64,000 bases of DNA from Streptomyces natalensis ATCC 27448 (lineage in GTDB: Bacteria > Actinomycetota > Actinomycetes > Streptomycetales > Streptomycetaceae): positions 62,001 to 126,000 of the forward strand of contig NZ_JRKI01000002.1 of assembly GCF_000935125.1 (NCBI RefSeq), in the 5' to 3' direction. The notes under the pieces were generated by a model. That model worked only from the letters and a program-made list of their open reading frames with translations, did not search any database and was not told the origin of the DNA. The position numbers and the translations under genes were made by a program. Positions 1 to 8,727 of the stretch are shown piece by piece (the first letter of the stretch is position 1; every line of letters begins with the position of its first letter).

Positions 1-90
1 CTGCCGCGGTACGGCGCCGCACCGGACGCCGAGGCGACCAGCGTGCTGCCGCGGTACGGCTCTGGGCCGGACGCGGAGGAGACCAGCGTG
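1..90 (+). repeat. two 45-bp tandem repeats in the tmk tail
   Basis: Positions 1-45 and 46-90 are imperfect direct repeats encoding LPRYG-x2-PDAE-x-TSV twice. The array probably extends beyond the left edge of the window. The unit length is a multiple of three, so copy-number change would keep the frame. Confidence 0.8.
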
Positions 91-405
91 CTGCCGCCCG
101 TACGGGACGGGGGCGACCCCGCCGACCGGGTGCCGTCGTGGATGTTCCGCAAGGAGGACGCGGACGGCGCGGCGCAGCAGCCCGCCCCCGCCGAATCGGG
201 CACCGAGCGCACCCGCGAACTCCCGCAGATCGACCCGGCCACCGGTCACCCGGCGGAGCCGCAGCGCAGCCGCCCCCGCCCGGACTGGGCGGAGGAGACC
301 CCGCTGGACGATCTGCCGACCCTGGCCGACGAACTCCTCGGCCCGCGCCCGGACGAGGCGGCGGACGACGAGGGCCACCGGGGGCGGGGCCGCCGCCGCG
401 GCTGA
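1..405 (+). CDS. tmk: dTMP kinase, C-terminal tail (5' end outside window)
   Basis: Only the last 134 residues are present, reading from base 1 to the TGA at 403-405. The tail is acidic and proline-rich and carries no kinase motif. It opens with two 15-residue repeats of the form LPRYG..PDAE.TSV and ends with a conserved-looking WAEETPLDDLPTLADELLGP block followed by an Arg-rich end. From memory, streptomycete thymidylate kinases are large fusions with such a tail and lie directly upstream of the DNA polymerase III delta' gene, as here. The assignment therefore rests on the tail motif and the neighbour, not on catalytic residues. The full enzyme would phosphorylate dTMP to dTDP. Confidence 0.7.
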   Translation: MPRYGAAPDAEATSVLPRYGSGPDAEETSVLPPVRDGGDPADRVPSWMFRKEDADGAAQQPAPAESGTERTRELPQIDPATGHPAEPQRSRPRPDWAEETPLDDLPTLADELLGPRPDEAADDEGHRGRGRRRG

Positions 406-650
406 GCCCCCGCCGCCCTGCCGTACGGCACCGGCCGCGCCCGCAGAACGCTCTGCGGACGCGGCCGGTGTGCGTGGGGGCGGGGGCGGCCGATCTACGG
501 AGGGGCGGACCCGGCACCCGTTCGGGGGTCGGTTGTCAGCGGGGTGGACCACAATGGGGCACAGCGATGGTTCGGGGCGCACGGTGCGTACCGCCCGGCC
601 ATGACGCGGCCGGGCACGAAGCAGGACGGACAGGAACGGCGGGCAGCGCG

Positions 651-1901
651 ATGACGGTGTGGGACGACGTGGTCGGCCAGGACCGGGTGACCGAACAGCT
701 CGCCGCGGCCGCCCGCGACGCGGACGCCATCGTGACCGCCGACAATGCGGCGGGCGCGGCGGCCGAGGCCCCGCTGGCCGCACCGGCGCCCGCCGGGCAG
801 CGCGGCGCCGGCCAGATGACCCACGCCTGGCTGTTCACGGGCCCGCCCGGATCCGGCCGGGCCACCGCCGCCCGTGCCTTCGCGGCCGCCCTGCAATGCG
901 TGAGCCCCGACCGCGCGCTGGGCGGCGCTCCCGGCTGCGGCTTCTGCGACGGCTGCCACACCTCCATGGTCGGCACGCACGCCGACGTCGAGATCGTCCG
1001 TACCGACCTGCTCTCCATCGGCGTCAAGGAGACCCGCGACCTGGTCCGCCGCGCCTCCCTCTCGCCGGCCGGCGGCCGTTGGCAGGTGATCGTCCTGGAG
1101 GACGCCGACCGCCTCACCGAAGGCGCCGGCAACGTCCTGCTGAAGGCCGTGGAGGAGCCCGCGCCCCGTACGGTCTGGCTCCTGTGCGCCCCCTCGATCG
1201 AGGACGTTCTGCCCACCATCCGTTCCCGCTGCCGCCACCTCACCCTCACCACGCCGCCGGTCGACGCCGTCGCCGAGGTGCTGGTCCGCCGCGACGGCAT
1301 CGCACCGGAGACCGCCGCCCGCGCCGCCCGCGCCACCCAGGGCCACATCGGCCGGGCCCGCCGCCTGGCCACCGACGAGCGCGCCCGGACCCGGCGCGCC
1401 GCCGTCCTCAAACTCCCCCTGCGCATCGACGACATCGGCGGCTGCCTCAAAGCCGCCCAGGAGCTGATCGACGCCGCGGGGGAGGACGCCAAGCAGGTCG
1501 CCGAGGAGGTCGACGCCAAGGAGACCGAGGAACTGCGCGCCGCCCTCGGCGCCGCGGCCGGGACCGGCGGCCGGCTACCTCGTGGCACGGCCGGCGTGAT
1601 GAAGGAACTCCAGGACAAGCAGAAGCGCCGCGCCACCCGCACCCAGCGCGACAGCCTCGACCTGGCCCTCGTCGACCTCACCGGCTTCTACCGCGACGTC
1701 CTCGCCCTCCAGATGGGCGCCGCCGTGCCCCTGGCCAATGACGAGGTCCGCGACAGCCTCCAGCGCATCGCGGCCGCTTCGACCGCCGAACGCACCCTGC
1801 GCCGTATAGAAGCCGTGATCGCCTGCCGCGAGGCCCTGGACCGCAACGTGGCCCCGCTGCTCGCCGTGGAGGCCATGACGGCAGCGTTGCGGGCCGGCTG
1901 A
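651..1901 (+). CDS. holB: DNA polymerase III subunit delta' (clamp loader)
   Basis: This 416-residue protein of the AAA+ clamp-loader family helps load the beta sliding clamp. It begins MTVWDDVVGQDRV, the usual clamp-loader box II start, which fixes the ATG at 651 although the frame is open much further upstream. A P-loop-like GPPGSGRA (about 64-71) has Arg in place of the Walker lysine, as is common in delta', which does not hydrolyse ATP. Four cysteines (83, 96, 99, 102; CGFCDGC) form the zinc module, and a clamp-loader SRC motif (RSRCRH) follows. It lies 245 bp after tmk, so co-transcription is plausible. Confidence 0.92.
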   Translation: MTVWDDVVGQDRVTEQLAAAARDADAIVTADNAAGAAAEAPLAAPAPAGQRGAGQMTHAWLFTGPPGSGRATAARAFAAALQCVSPDRALGGAPGCGFCDGCHTSMVGTHADVEIVRTDLLSIGVKETRDLVRRASLSPAGGRWQVIVLEDADRLTEGAGNVLLKAVEEPAPRTVWLLCAPSIEDVLPTIRSRCRHLTLTTPPVDAVAEVLVRRDGIAPETAARAARATQGHIGRARRLATDERARTRRAAVLKLPLRIDDIGGCLKAAQELIDAAGEDAKQVAEEVDAKETEELRAALGAAAGTGGRLPRGTAGVMKELQDKQKRRATRTQRDSLDLALVDLTGFYRDVLALQMGAAVPLANDEVRDSLQRIAAASTAERTLRRIEAVIACREALDRNVAPLLAVEAMTAALRAG

Positions 1902-2569
1902 GCACCGGGCGGGCCCGCGCTTCCGCACCCTCACCGACCCGCTTCTTCGGCACCACCACCGAGAGGAGCCGTGCAGACAGATACCACTCCACCTCGCACG
2001 CACGGGACGGCTGCCGCACGGGGCCGCATCGCCGTGAGGCCGGATCGCCACCAGGCCGGGGGCCTCGCCACCGCCGTACCGCCGTGCGCACCCGCCCCGC
2101 CCGCCGGCACCCCGCCTACCCGCCCGCCATACGCCGATCAGCCCGACGACCCCGCACGCCCTTCCACCGCTCTCCCGCCCCTGCTCCGGACCCGTCAGGG
2201 CATCCGCTGACGTGGGCAGCAAGGAAACCGCCCCGCACTCTCCGGACGCGCGGAGCAACGCGAACGCCCCGGAACGGACCGAATCAGAGCGCACATACCG
2301 TCCCACCCTGGATACGCTCCGTTCCAGATCACCTTCGCACCCCCGAGCCCACACCCGTCACCGCCGCAACCACCAAAACCGCAGCAGCCCGCCGCCACCA
2401 CCGCATCCGGCGGTGGCGCCCACCCCACCCACCCCGCACGCCACGCCATCTCCCCACCTCGCCGAACCAGGGACCGTACGAGGGACCGCATCAGGGACCG
2501 CGTCAGGAACCGCACGAGGGACCACACCAGGGACCGAACCAGGGACCGAGACCGAGGGACCGATCGCCC
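1902..2569. other. intergenic leader region without a convincing gene
   Basis: These 668 bp separate holB from the secreted peptidase. A GTG at 1971 follows a good GAGAGGAG sequence and opens 79 codons, but the product is Pro/Thr/Arg-rich without any domain, so I do not call it. The frame of the next gene is open from 2084 but gives low-complexity sequence until the signal peptide at 2570. The last 100 bp hold the 12-bp repeats annotated separately. Confidence 0.6.
2468..2551 (+). repeat. seven 12-bp tandem repeats upstream of the secreted peptidase start
   Basis: Seven consecutive 12-bp units, each close to CAGGGACCGCAT, run from 2468 to 2551. The array ends 18 bp before the ATG at 2570. 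Each unit contains a purine-rich (C/G)AGGGA core that resembles a weak Shine-Dalgarno sequence, and one more GAGGGA follows at about 2553. Confidence 0.85.
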
Positions 2570-4177
2570 ATGGCCACCAGCCGCCGCCTGCTCCGCACCA
2601 CCGCCGCCGCCGTCTTCGCGGCCGCCACACTGCTGATCTCCAGCTGCTCATCGTCGGGCCCGGCCGCCACCGGCCCGGTGCCCTCCCCCGGCAGCGCGCA
2701 CGACGCCGGTGACGAGCACTCCACCGCCGACGGCGGCTCGTCCGTCCTCGCACCGCTCCCGGCCGCCATCCCGGCCAAGCTCCGCCCGTACTACGACCAG
2801 AAGCTGACCTGGCACGCGTGCAGCGTCTCCGGTTTCCGGTGCGCCACGATGAAGGTGCCGCTGGACTACGACAAGCCCAGCGCGGGGACCGACATCAAAC
2901 TCGCGGTGGCCCGCAAGAAGGCCACCGGCCCCGGTACCCGCCTCGGCTCCCTCCTGGTCAACCCGGGCGGCCCGGGCGGTTCGGCGATCGAGTACCTCGA
3001 GCAGTACGCGCCCCAGCCGGCGGCGGTCCGTGCGCGCTACGACATGGTGGGGCTGGACCCCCGGGGTGTGGGCCGCAGCACCCCCGTCGAATGCCTCTCC
3101 GACCGGCAGATGGACCGCTTCACCCAGACCGACCAGACCCCCGACACCTCGGCCGAGGTCAACAAGCTCACCAGCGCCTACCGCTCCTTCGCCAAGGGCT
3201 GCGTGGCCCGTTCAGCCAAGCTGCTCCCGCACGTCTCCACCATCGAGGCGGCCCGCGACATGGACGTCCTGCGCGCCCTCCTGGGCGACAAGAAGCTGAC
3301 ATACGTGGGCGCCTCCTACGGAACCTTCCTCGGCGCCACCTACGCCGGCCTCTTCCCCACCCGCTCCGGCCGACTGGTCCTCGACGGCGCCATGGACCCC
3401 GCGCTCGACTCCCGCACCATCAACATCAACCAGACCACCGGCTTCAACACCGCCTTCACCGCCTTCGCCGCCGACTGCATCAAGCGCAAGGACTGCCCCC
3501 TGGGCACCAAGAACACCGCGGATGCCGGCCACCGGCTCTCCGCCTTCTTCAAGCGGCTCGACGCCCACCCGCTCCCGACCGGTGAGGAGCGCAAGCTGAC
3601 CGAATCGCTGGCCACCACGGGTGTGATCGCCGCCATGTACGACCAGGGGTCCTGGCCGACCCTGCGCGCCTACCTCGCCACGGCCCAGCAGGGCAACGGC
3701 CGCGGCCTGCTGGCCCTCTCCGACAGCTACTACGAACGCGACGCCGAGGGCCACTACGCCAACCAGATGTACGCCAACCCGGCCGTCAACTGCCTCGACC
3801 TCCCGCCCGCCTTCACCGCCCCCAACCAGGTCCAGGCCGCCCTGCCCGGCTTCCGCAAGGCTTCCCCGGTCTTCGGCGACTCCTTCGCCTGGGCCGCCCT
3901 GAACTGCGCCTACTGGCCCGTCAAGCCCACCGGTAACGCCCACCGCATCGAGGCCAAGGGCGCCGCCCCGATCGTCGTCGTCGGCACCACCCGCGACCCC
4001 GCCACCCCCTACACCTGGGCCCAGGGCCTCGCCCGCCAGCTCTCCGGCGCCACCCTCCTCACCTACGTGGGCGACGGCCACACCGCCTACGGCCGCGGCA
4101 GCGACTGCATCGACACCGCCATCAACACCTACCTCCTCGACGGCACCACCCCACCCAAAAACAAGCGCTGCACCTGA
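2570..4177 (+). CDS. secreted TAP-like serine peptidase (alpha/beta hydrolase lipoprotein)
   Basis: This 535-residue protein has an N-terminal signal peptide ending in a lipobox (LISSC, Cys26), so it should be anchored outside the membrane. An oxyanion-hole motif GGPGGS and the nucleophile elbow GASYG (Ser249) belong to the alpha/beta hydrolase fold of peptidase family S33. The C-terminal third carries the remaining triad (Asp in TTRDPATP, His504 in GDGHTAYG), typical of the TAP-like C-terminal domain of Streptomyces tripeptidyl aminopeptidases. It probably removes short peptides from protein N-termini. ATG 2570 is chosen because the signal peptide starts there. Confidence 0.88.
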   Translation: MATSRRLLRTTAAAVFAAATLLISSCSSSGPAATGPVPSPGSAHDAGDEHSTADGGSSVLAPLPAAIPAKLRPYYDQKLTWHACSVSGFRCATMKVPLDYDKPSAGTDIKLAVARKKATGPGTRLGSLLVNPGGPGGSAIEYLEQYAPQPAAVRARYDMVGLDPRGVGRSTPVECLSDRQMDRFTQTDQTPDTSAEVNKLTSAYRSFAKGCVARSAKLLPHVSTIEAARDMDVLRALLGDKKLTYVGASYGTFLGATYAGLFPTRSGRLVLDGAMDPALDSRTININQTTGFNTAFTAFAADCIKRKDCPLGTKNTADAGHRLSAFFKRLDAHPLPTGEERKLTESLATTGVIAAMYDQGSWPTLRAYLATAQQGNGRGLLALSDSYYERDAEGHYANQMYANPAVNCLDLPPAFTAPNQVQAALPGFRKASPVFGDSFAWAALNCAYWPVKPTGNAHRIEAKGAAPIVVVGTTRDPATPYTWAQGLARQLSGATLLTYVGDGHTAYGRGSDCIDTAINTYLLDGTTPPKNKRCT

Positions 4178-4259
4178 CCTCCCCGCCCCACCCGCTGACC
4201 AGCCCCTAAACCCGGACCGAAGCACCCCCTGGCAATGTGTAGACTGGGCCGCGCACCAC

Positions 4260-4333
4260 GCCGCCTTAGCTCAGTTGGCCAGAGCAACGCACTCGTAATG
4301 CGTAGGTCTCGGGTTCGAATCCCGAAGGCGGCT
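4260..4333 (+). tRNA. tRNA-Thr (anticodon CGT)
   Basis: A complete cloverleaf can be drawn. The acceptor stem is GCCGCCT/AGGCGGC, the anticodon stem ACGCA/TGCGT closes the loop CTCGTAA with anticodon CGT, and the T arm is TCGGG-TTCGAAT-CCCGA. It reads ACG codons. CCA is not encoded. A strong terminator follows immediately. Confidence 0.96.
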
Positions 4334-4342
4334 CAGTGAAAG

Positions 4343-4376
4343 CCCCAGGTCGGAACCATTTCGACCTGGGGTTTTT
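4343..4376 (+). terminator. Rho-independent terminator of tRNA-Thr
   Basis: A perfect 10-bp stem (CCCCAGGTCG / CGACCTGGGG) with a 9-nt loop is followed by five T residues, an unusually canonical terminator for this GC-rich genome. Confidence 0.93.
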
Positions 4377-4706
4377 CGTTCAGTGGAGGCGGCCTCGGTG
4401 CCGGGGGCGTTCCGTGTGGGTGATGGCGGTCTCAGTTCTGGGCTCAGGTGTGGTCTGTGGTCTGTGGTCGTGAGCATGTCCGTGCCAAGTTCGTCGAGGC
4501 TCGTACCGGCGGTGTGACGGCTTCCGTCGTACAGCCCCTTGGCTCCCTCTCCATCGGCCCGCGGGGCGATGGGCCGCTGATCGGCACGTATCCGGATCGC
4601 GCGGCAAGCATCTGACGAGCCTCCAGCGACTCCTCCCGGTCGCCCGGAACCGCGAACGGCCCGCTCTAGAGTGGGTTGTTGGGGCGAAGGGACTGAGAGG
4701 GGTCGT
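4377..4706. other. intergenic region upstream of the STAND ATPase gene
   Basis: About 330 bp without a supported gene. Reading frames here, including a long minus-strand one across the next gene, lack coding character. I did not see a second copy of the tRNA-Thr 3' end that would mark an integration site. Confidence 0.5.
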
Positions 4707-6734
4707 ATGAGGGGTCATATGAGGGTGGAACTTCCGCCGGAGCCGGTGCACTTCGTCAACCGTCACGAGGAACGGCAGCGGGCTCTTCGCGCGGTGGAGG
4801 AATGGCGGGGGCGTTCCCGGCCGCTGGTGCTGGCGCTGAGCGGGCCGGCCGGTCTGGGGAAGACGGAGCTGGCGCGGCTGCTCGCGCGGACCTTGCTCGA
4901 CCGTTTCCCTGAGGGCGTGCTGTCGGTGGACCTCGACGATTTTCGGCTGGATGGGGTAGTGGATCCCGGGGACGTGGTGGCGCAGCTGCTGGGTTCGCTC
5001 GGGGTGGAGCCGCAGCTGGTGGAGGCGCAGTTCACGGCGCGGTGCCGGCAGTACTGGAACAAGACCGCCGAGGCCAGGTTCGTCCTCATCGTGGACAACG
5101 CGCGCTATGCCTCGGAGGTGGTCCCCCTGCTTCCGGCGTCGGGCGGGAGCGTGGTGATCGTCGCGAGCCACGGTCCGCTCTACGACCTGGAGGACGGGGC
5201 GGCCGTCGACCTGGCGCTGCCGCCGCTCGAGGAGCTGGCGGCGACGGAGCTGCTGAGGCTGATCGTCCGCGATCACCGGCTGGCCGCCGACCCGGAGTCG
5301 GTGCGGGCGCTGGTGCGGCTGTGCGACGGCCTGCCGGCGGCTCTGCACGTTGCGGGCCGATGGGTGCGTGCGCACCGGCTGCGGCCGCTGCCCCGCCTGA
5401 TCTCGGCTTTGCACGGCGAGTGGGAGAAGGAAGGAGTGCCCGGCGTCGAGCGGGTCTGGGACACGGTGTGCCGTGGCCTGTCCCGCCCGGCGGGTCTGCT
5501 CTACCGGCTGCTGCCCCACCATCCCGGGGCGACGTTCACGCCGGACTCCGCCACCGCGCTGCTGGGGCTGGGACAGGACGCATGTCAGGAGGCTCTTGAG
5601 GAGCTGGACCGGGCCGGATTATTGGATCTGCGCGCCGTTCCGGGGGTGGAGGACGGCCGTATCAGGCTGCCGGGACCACTGCGCGCGCACGCCCTGCGCC
5701 GATCCCGTCGCGATGCCGAGGACGGTGAGGTGGCCGCGGCGCAGACACGGGTGCTGCGCTGGCTCGTCCGTCAGGCCCAACGGGCGGACGGGTTTTCCGC
5801 CGGTCGGCGGCTCGTCGTCTCGGAGGTCTTCGACCCTGTTCCCGGCGCACCGGACGTTCCGCTGGAGGATCCACAGGAGGCGGCGGACGACGCGGTCCGG
5901 GCCGAGCGCGCCGAACGGGCCTCCCGCTGGCTCCATGACGAACGCCACGCACTGTTCGCGTGCGTGCGCCTGGCTTACGGGCGCGGCATGGACGCCGAGG
6001 CCGTGGCCCTGTCCGAGCCGGTGTGGACCTACGCCTTGGACCATCCCCACCAGTCCGACGTCGTGCAGGTCTTCCGGCTCGCCGTGGCCGCCGCGGTCCG
6101 GCACGGACAGAACGCGGCGTGGCTGGTGCGTACGCGCTGTCAGCTCGCCCGTCCACTGTGGGAGGCGGGAGAACTGAGCGACGCGGAGCGGGAGCTCACC
6201 GCCGCCGACGCCGCCGTGGGGCTGCTGGGGGACGGCAAGGACGACGGCAAGCTCCGTGCCTCGGTGATCGAGTCCTGGGGCATGCTCGCCGGCGCACGGG
6301 GCGAGTGGCGCGCCGCCGCCGACGCCTTCGCCCGGTCCCGCGATCTGCACCTGGCGATTTCCAACCCCTACGGCGTCATGCTCCAGACCTACCGGGCGGG
6401 AGAAGCCAGGGCGAAACTGGGCGAGCTGGAGACGGCACACCGCCTGCTGTCCGAAGCGCACGAGGCCGCCGTGACGCTGCAACGCGAGCGGATGACCGGG
6501 CGAACGGCCTTCGCACTCGCCGGAGTTCTGCGCCGCCTCGGCCGTACGGAGGAGGCCCGAGGACTCTACGAGCAGTCGTTGCGGGGTGCTCGTAAGCGGC
6601 GTTCGGGATTCGATCAGGCACGGATCCACGACGCGATGGCCCAACTGGAGGAGGGGGCGGAAGGGCGCGGCGCGGCGGCAGGGGAACACCGTGCGGCCGC
6701 ATACGACATCCGGCGGCGCAACGGGCTGGTCTGA
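4707..6734 (+). CDS. STAND-type NB-ARC ATPase with TPR-like C-terminus
   Basis: This 675-residue protein has a clear Walker A GPAGLGKT (46-53) and Walker B RFVLIVDNA (about 124-132). A GLPAALHVAGRW helix of the GxP type, as in AfsR-like and SARP-associated NB-ARC proteins, follows. The C-terminal half (about 400-675) is helical and TPR-like. There is no recognisable N-terminal effector or DNA-binding domain, so it is a minimal nucleotide-switch scaffold. ATG 4707 follows GAGAGG at a good distance; ATG 4719 is an alternative. Codon 305 is TTA (5619-5621), so translation should need the bldA leucyl tRNA. The biological role is unknown. Confidence 0.75.
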   Translation: MRGHMRVELPPEPVHFVNRHEERQRALRAVEEWRGRSRPLVLALSGPAGLGKTELARLLARTLLDRFPEGVLSVDLDDFRLDGVVDPGDVVAQLLGSLGVEPQLVEAQFTARCRQYWNKTAEARFVLIVDNARYASEVVPLLPASGGSVVIVASHGPLYDLEDGAAVDLALPPLEELAATELLRLIVRDHRLAADPESVRALVRLCDGLPAALHVAGRWVRAHRLRPLPRLISALHGEWEKEGVPGVERVWDTVCRGLSRPAGLLYRLLPHHPGATFTPDSATALLGLGQDACQEALEELDRAGLLDLRAVPGVEDGRIRLPGPLRAHALRRSRRDAEDGEVAAAQTRVLRWLVRQAQRADGFSAGRRLVVSEVFDPVPGAPDVPLEDPQEAADDAVRAERAERASRWLHDERHALFACVRLAYGRGMDAEAVALSEPVWTYALDHPHQSDVVQVFRLAVAAAVRHGQNAAWLVRTRCQLARPLWEAGELSDAERELTAADAAVGLLGDGKDDGKLRASVIESWGMLAGARGEWRAAADAFARSRDLHLAISNPYGVMLQTYRAGEARAKLGELETAHRLLSEAHEAAVTLQRERMTGRTAFALAGVLRRLGRTEEARGLYEQSLRGARKRRSGFDQARIHDAMAQLEEGAEGRGAAAGEHRAAAYDIRRRNGLV

Positions 6735-6765
6735 CCGTACCTGGACCTGGATCGCTGCCCCTGAC

Positions 6766-8502
6766 CTAGATCTCTCGCCCGGTCTCGTCGGCCGTGGCCG
6801 GGCGGAGCAGGACGCGAACGGACCGTTCGCCGATGTGGCACGTCAGCACGGTCGGTGCGGCGGGCTTCGTCCGGTGGGTGATCAGCCAGGCGTGAACGGC
6901 CGATATGGCGGCGGCGGGGTCGATACGCGCGATGCGGCCGCCTTCGGGCCGCGGCTCCACCTGAACGGTGTAGGGCTGTGGGTGGCCGCGGACGTCGAGC
7001 AGCCACGGTCCGTCGCGCCGTACGGCTGCGGCGGCGCGGCAGCCCGGATACTCGGCCAGGACGTGCCGCGTCCAACCGCCCGCAGACCAGCTCAGGTCCG
7101 CCGGGGCCGCGGTAGAGGGCGCCGAGTGTCGGTACAACAGCCCCGCGGAACGGGTGAGTTGCTCGGTCGCGGCGCCGTGTTCCACGGCCAGGTGGTGGCC
7201 GGGTGGGCCCATTCCGGCAGGGTGGCGCACGATACGGGCGCCCTCCGCGGTGACCTCGGCGTGGACGTCGAATGCGGTGGCCGCCCGGGCGGCGGGGGCG
7301 GGGTCGGGCAGGAGCCGGAGGGGGTTGCCGAGGACCGGTGGGGTGAGACCGACGAGCGCGTACAGTTCGCCGCGCAGCCGGTTCAGGGCGCTGCCCTGAT
7401 ACGCGAAGGCGGCCTGGGCGGCGGCGCGTCCGGTCCCCGGCCGGTACGCCCGCACCGCATCCTCTATCGCTTCGGCGGACCCCAACTCCGGTATGTGGCC
7501 GAGGAGTACGTCCATCGGGCTGCCCGGTATCAGTTCCGCGCAGTCCCGGCTCACGCTGACGAGGGGCCGGTCCTGAGGGGCGGCGTAATACAGAGCCGTC
7601 GATCCGTGGTCGGTGACCAGGGCGTCGGCGGCGATCAGCACGGAAGCCCACTCCTCGTGCGGGTTCGCGAGGATCATCCCCGCGTCGAGGGCCGGTGCCA
7701 GCCGCTCGGTCAGCTCATACGTGCCGAGCAGGCTCCGCTCGTTGGGGTGGACGATGAGCGCCAACTGGTATGCGTCGTGGGGGAGATGGGCGGCGAGCTG
7801 GGCGGGCAGTTCCGGTCGTCGCCGGATCAGGGAATCGGGTCCCCATGTCGAGGCGAGGACGAGCAGCTTTCGGGGGCCGGTGCCCAGCGCGGTCCGGTAG
7901 TGGTCGCGGCGGGGATACGAGGCGAGGACGCGTTCGAGAGTGGGGTCGCCGATGACCTTCGTGTTCCGGGCGGCCTGCGGGGCCACGGCGGCGAGGCGGG
8001 CCAGTTGCTCGGGGTGGGCCACCGCGTGCAGGGCGATCGGCGCCGCATCGTCCGCCCGGAGCAGATACGCGGGGTCGAGGCCGGATGCCGAGTCGGCCGA
8101 ACCTTCCTCGGGGAGCGATTTGTTGAAGCCCGCGCCGTGCGGCAGCAGTACGTGTGTGCCGCGGAGCATGGGCACATCGCCCTTGGGGCTTGCGGCGACC
8201 ACCAGGTCGTAGGTGCCAGCGCAGGCTTCGCTCCAGGGCACCGTCCGGCCGCCGACGGCTTCGATGGCGGACAGCACGTCGACGCCGAAGTCGGAGCCCG
8301 GTACCAACGTGAAGAGACGAGTGATCCGGTGATCGCCGGAGAAAACCGGGGACACGTCGAGCAGGCGATACAGCGCCACCGCCGACCGAGCGGCGAACAG
8401 CACGACCCGTCGTCCGTCGTCCGTCGTCCGTCGTCCGTCGTCCGTCGTCCGTCGCCCGTCGCCCGTCGCCCGTCGCCCGTCGCCCGTCGCCCGATCGTTC
8501 AT
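6766..8502 (-). CDS. GT-B / CDP-glycerol glycerophosphotransferase-like protein
   Basis: About 578 residues if translated from the ATG at 8502. The central part contains LLPHG, VIGDPTLERVL, VLASTWGPDS, LIVHPNE and TDHGSTALYYAA, a pattern resembling the CDP-glycerol:poly(glycerophosphate) transferase family, whose GT-B enzymes build wall or surface polymers. I infer an envelope-glycan role, but the exact substrate is not visible. The N-terminus is built on 12 copies of a 7-bp repeat, giving GDGRR/DDGRR repeats. A GTG at 8403, directly after the repeat, gives a clean start (VLFAARSAV) and may be the true one. No good Shine-Dalgarno sequence precedes any candidate. Converges with the STAND gene. 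Confidence 0.55.
   Translation of the reverse strand: MNDRATGDGRRATGDGRRTTDDGRRTTDDGRRVVLFAARSAVALYRLLDVSPVFSGDHRITRLFTLVPGSDFGVDVLSAIEAVGGRTVPWSEACAGTYDLVVAASPKGDVPMLRGTHVLLPHGAGFNKSLPEEGSADSASGLDPAYLLRADDAAPIALHAVAHPEQLARLAAVAPQAARNTKVIGDPTLERVLASYPRRDHYRTALGTGPRKLLVLASTWGPDSLIRRRPELPAQLAAHLPHDAYQLALIVHPNERSLLGTYELTERLAPALDAGMILANPHEEWASVLIAADALVTDHGSTALYYAAPQDRPLVSVSRDCAELIPGSPMDVLLGHIPELGSAEAIEDAVRAYRPGTGRAAAQAAFAYQGSALNRLRGELYALVGLTPPVLGNPLRLLPDPAPAARAATAFDVHAEVTAEGARIVRHPAGMGPPGHHLAVEHGAATEQLTRSAGLLYRHSAPSTAAPADLSWSAGGWTRHVLAEYPGCRAAAAVRRDGPWLLDVRGHPQPYTVQVEPRPEGGRIARIDPAAAISAVHAWLITHRTKPAAPTVLTCHIGERSVRVLLRPATADETGREI
8408..8491 (-). repeat. twelve 7-bp tandem repeats at the 5' end of the transferase gene
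   Basis: Six copies of CGTCGTC (8408-8449) are followed by six copies of CGTCGCC (8450-8491), perfectly in register. Because 7 is not a multiple of 3, 84 bp keeps the downstream frame but gain or loss of one unit would shift it. The encoded peptide therefore repeats every 7 residues (21 bp). Confidence 0.95.
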
Positions 8503-8727
8503 CGTAGTGGGGAAGGGCGGGCGAGATGGGGTGTTTTCGCAGGTAGAGGTGGGTTTCCCTGCTTCCTCCGGCGACATGATCCGATCGTACCGCCCGGTGC
8601 GTGCCGTAACGGAGAGTGCCGTAACGGGGAGTGATCTCCGGCCCACATCTGCAAGAGCTCGTCGAATCGCTCCGTAGGACCGGGAGGATGGGGGAGCGGG
8701 GATGGGGGAGTGGGGGAGGACGGGCGG

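Noticed and set aside
1971..2210. 79-codon frame after holB with a good ribosome-binding sequence
   Set aside because: Pro/Thr/Arg-rich product without recognisable fold; the GAGAGGAG-GTG spacing is very short. Could be a leader peptide but cannot be supported.
4316..4333. tRNA-Thr 3' end as integration site of a mobile element
   Set aside because: No second copy of the T-arm/3' sequence, integrase or excisionase gene was seen in the window. The downstream genes alone do not prove an element.
4380..5522. 380-codon minus-strand frame over the start of the STAND gene
   Set aside because: Low-complexity Arg/Gln/His product. The plus strand has clear Walker motifs.
8408..8491. CRISPR-like array
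   Set aside because: The units are contiguous without spacers and there is no cas gene. It is a simple tandem repeat.
6586..8634. 682-codon plus-strand frame opposite the transferase gene
   Set aside because: Shadow frame with Gly/Arg-rich product; the minus strand carries the family motifs.
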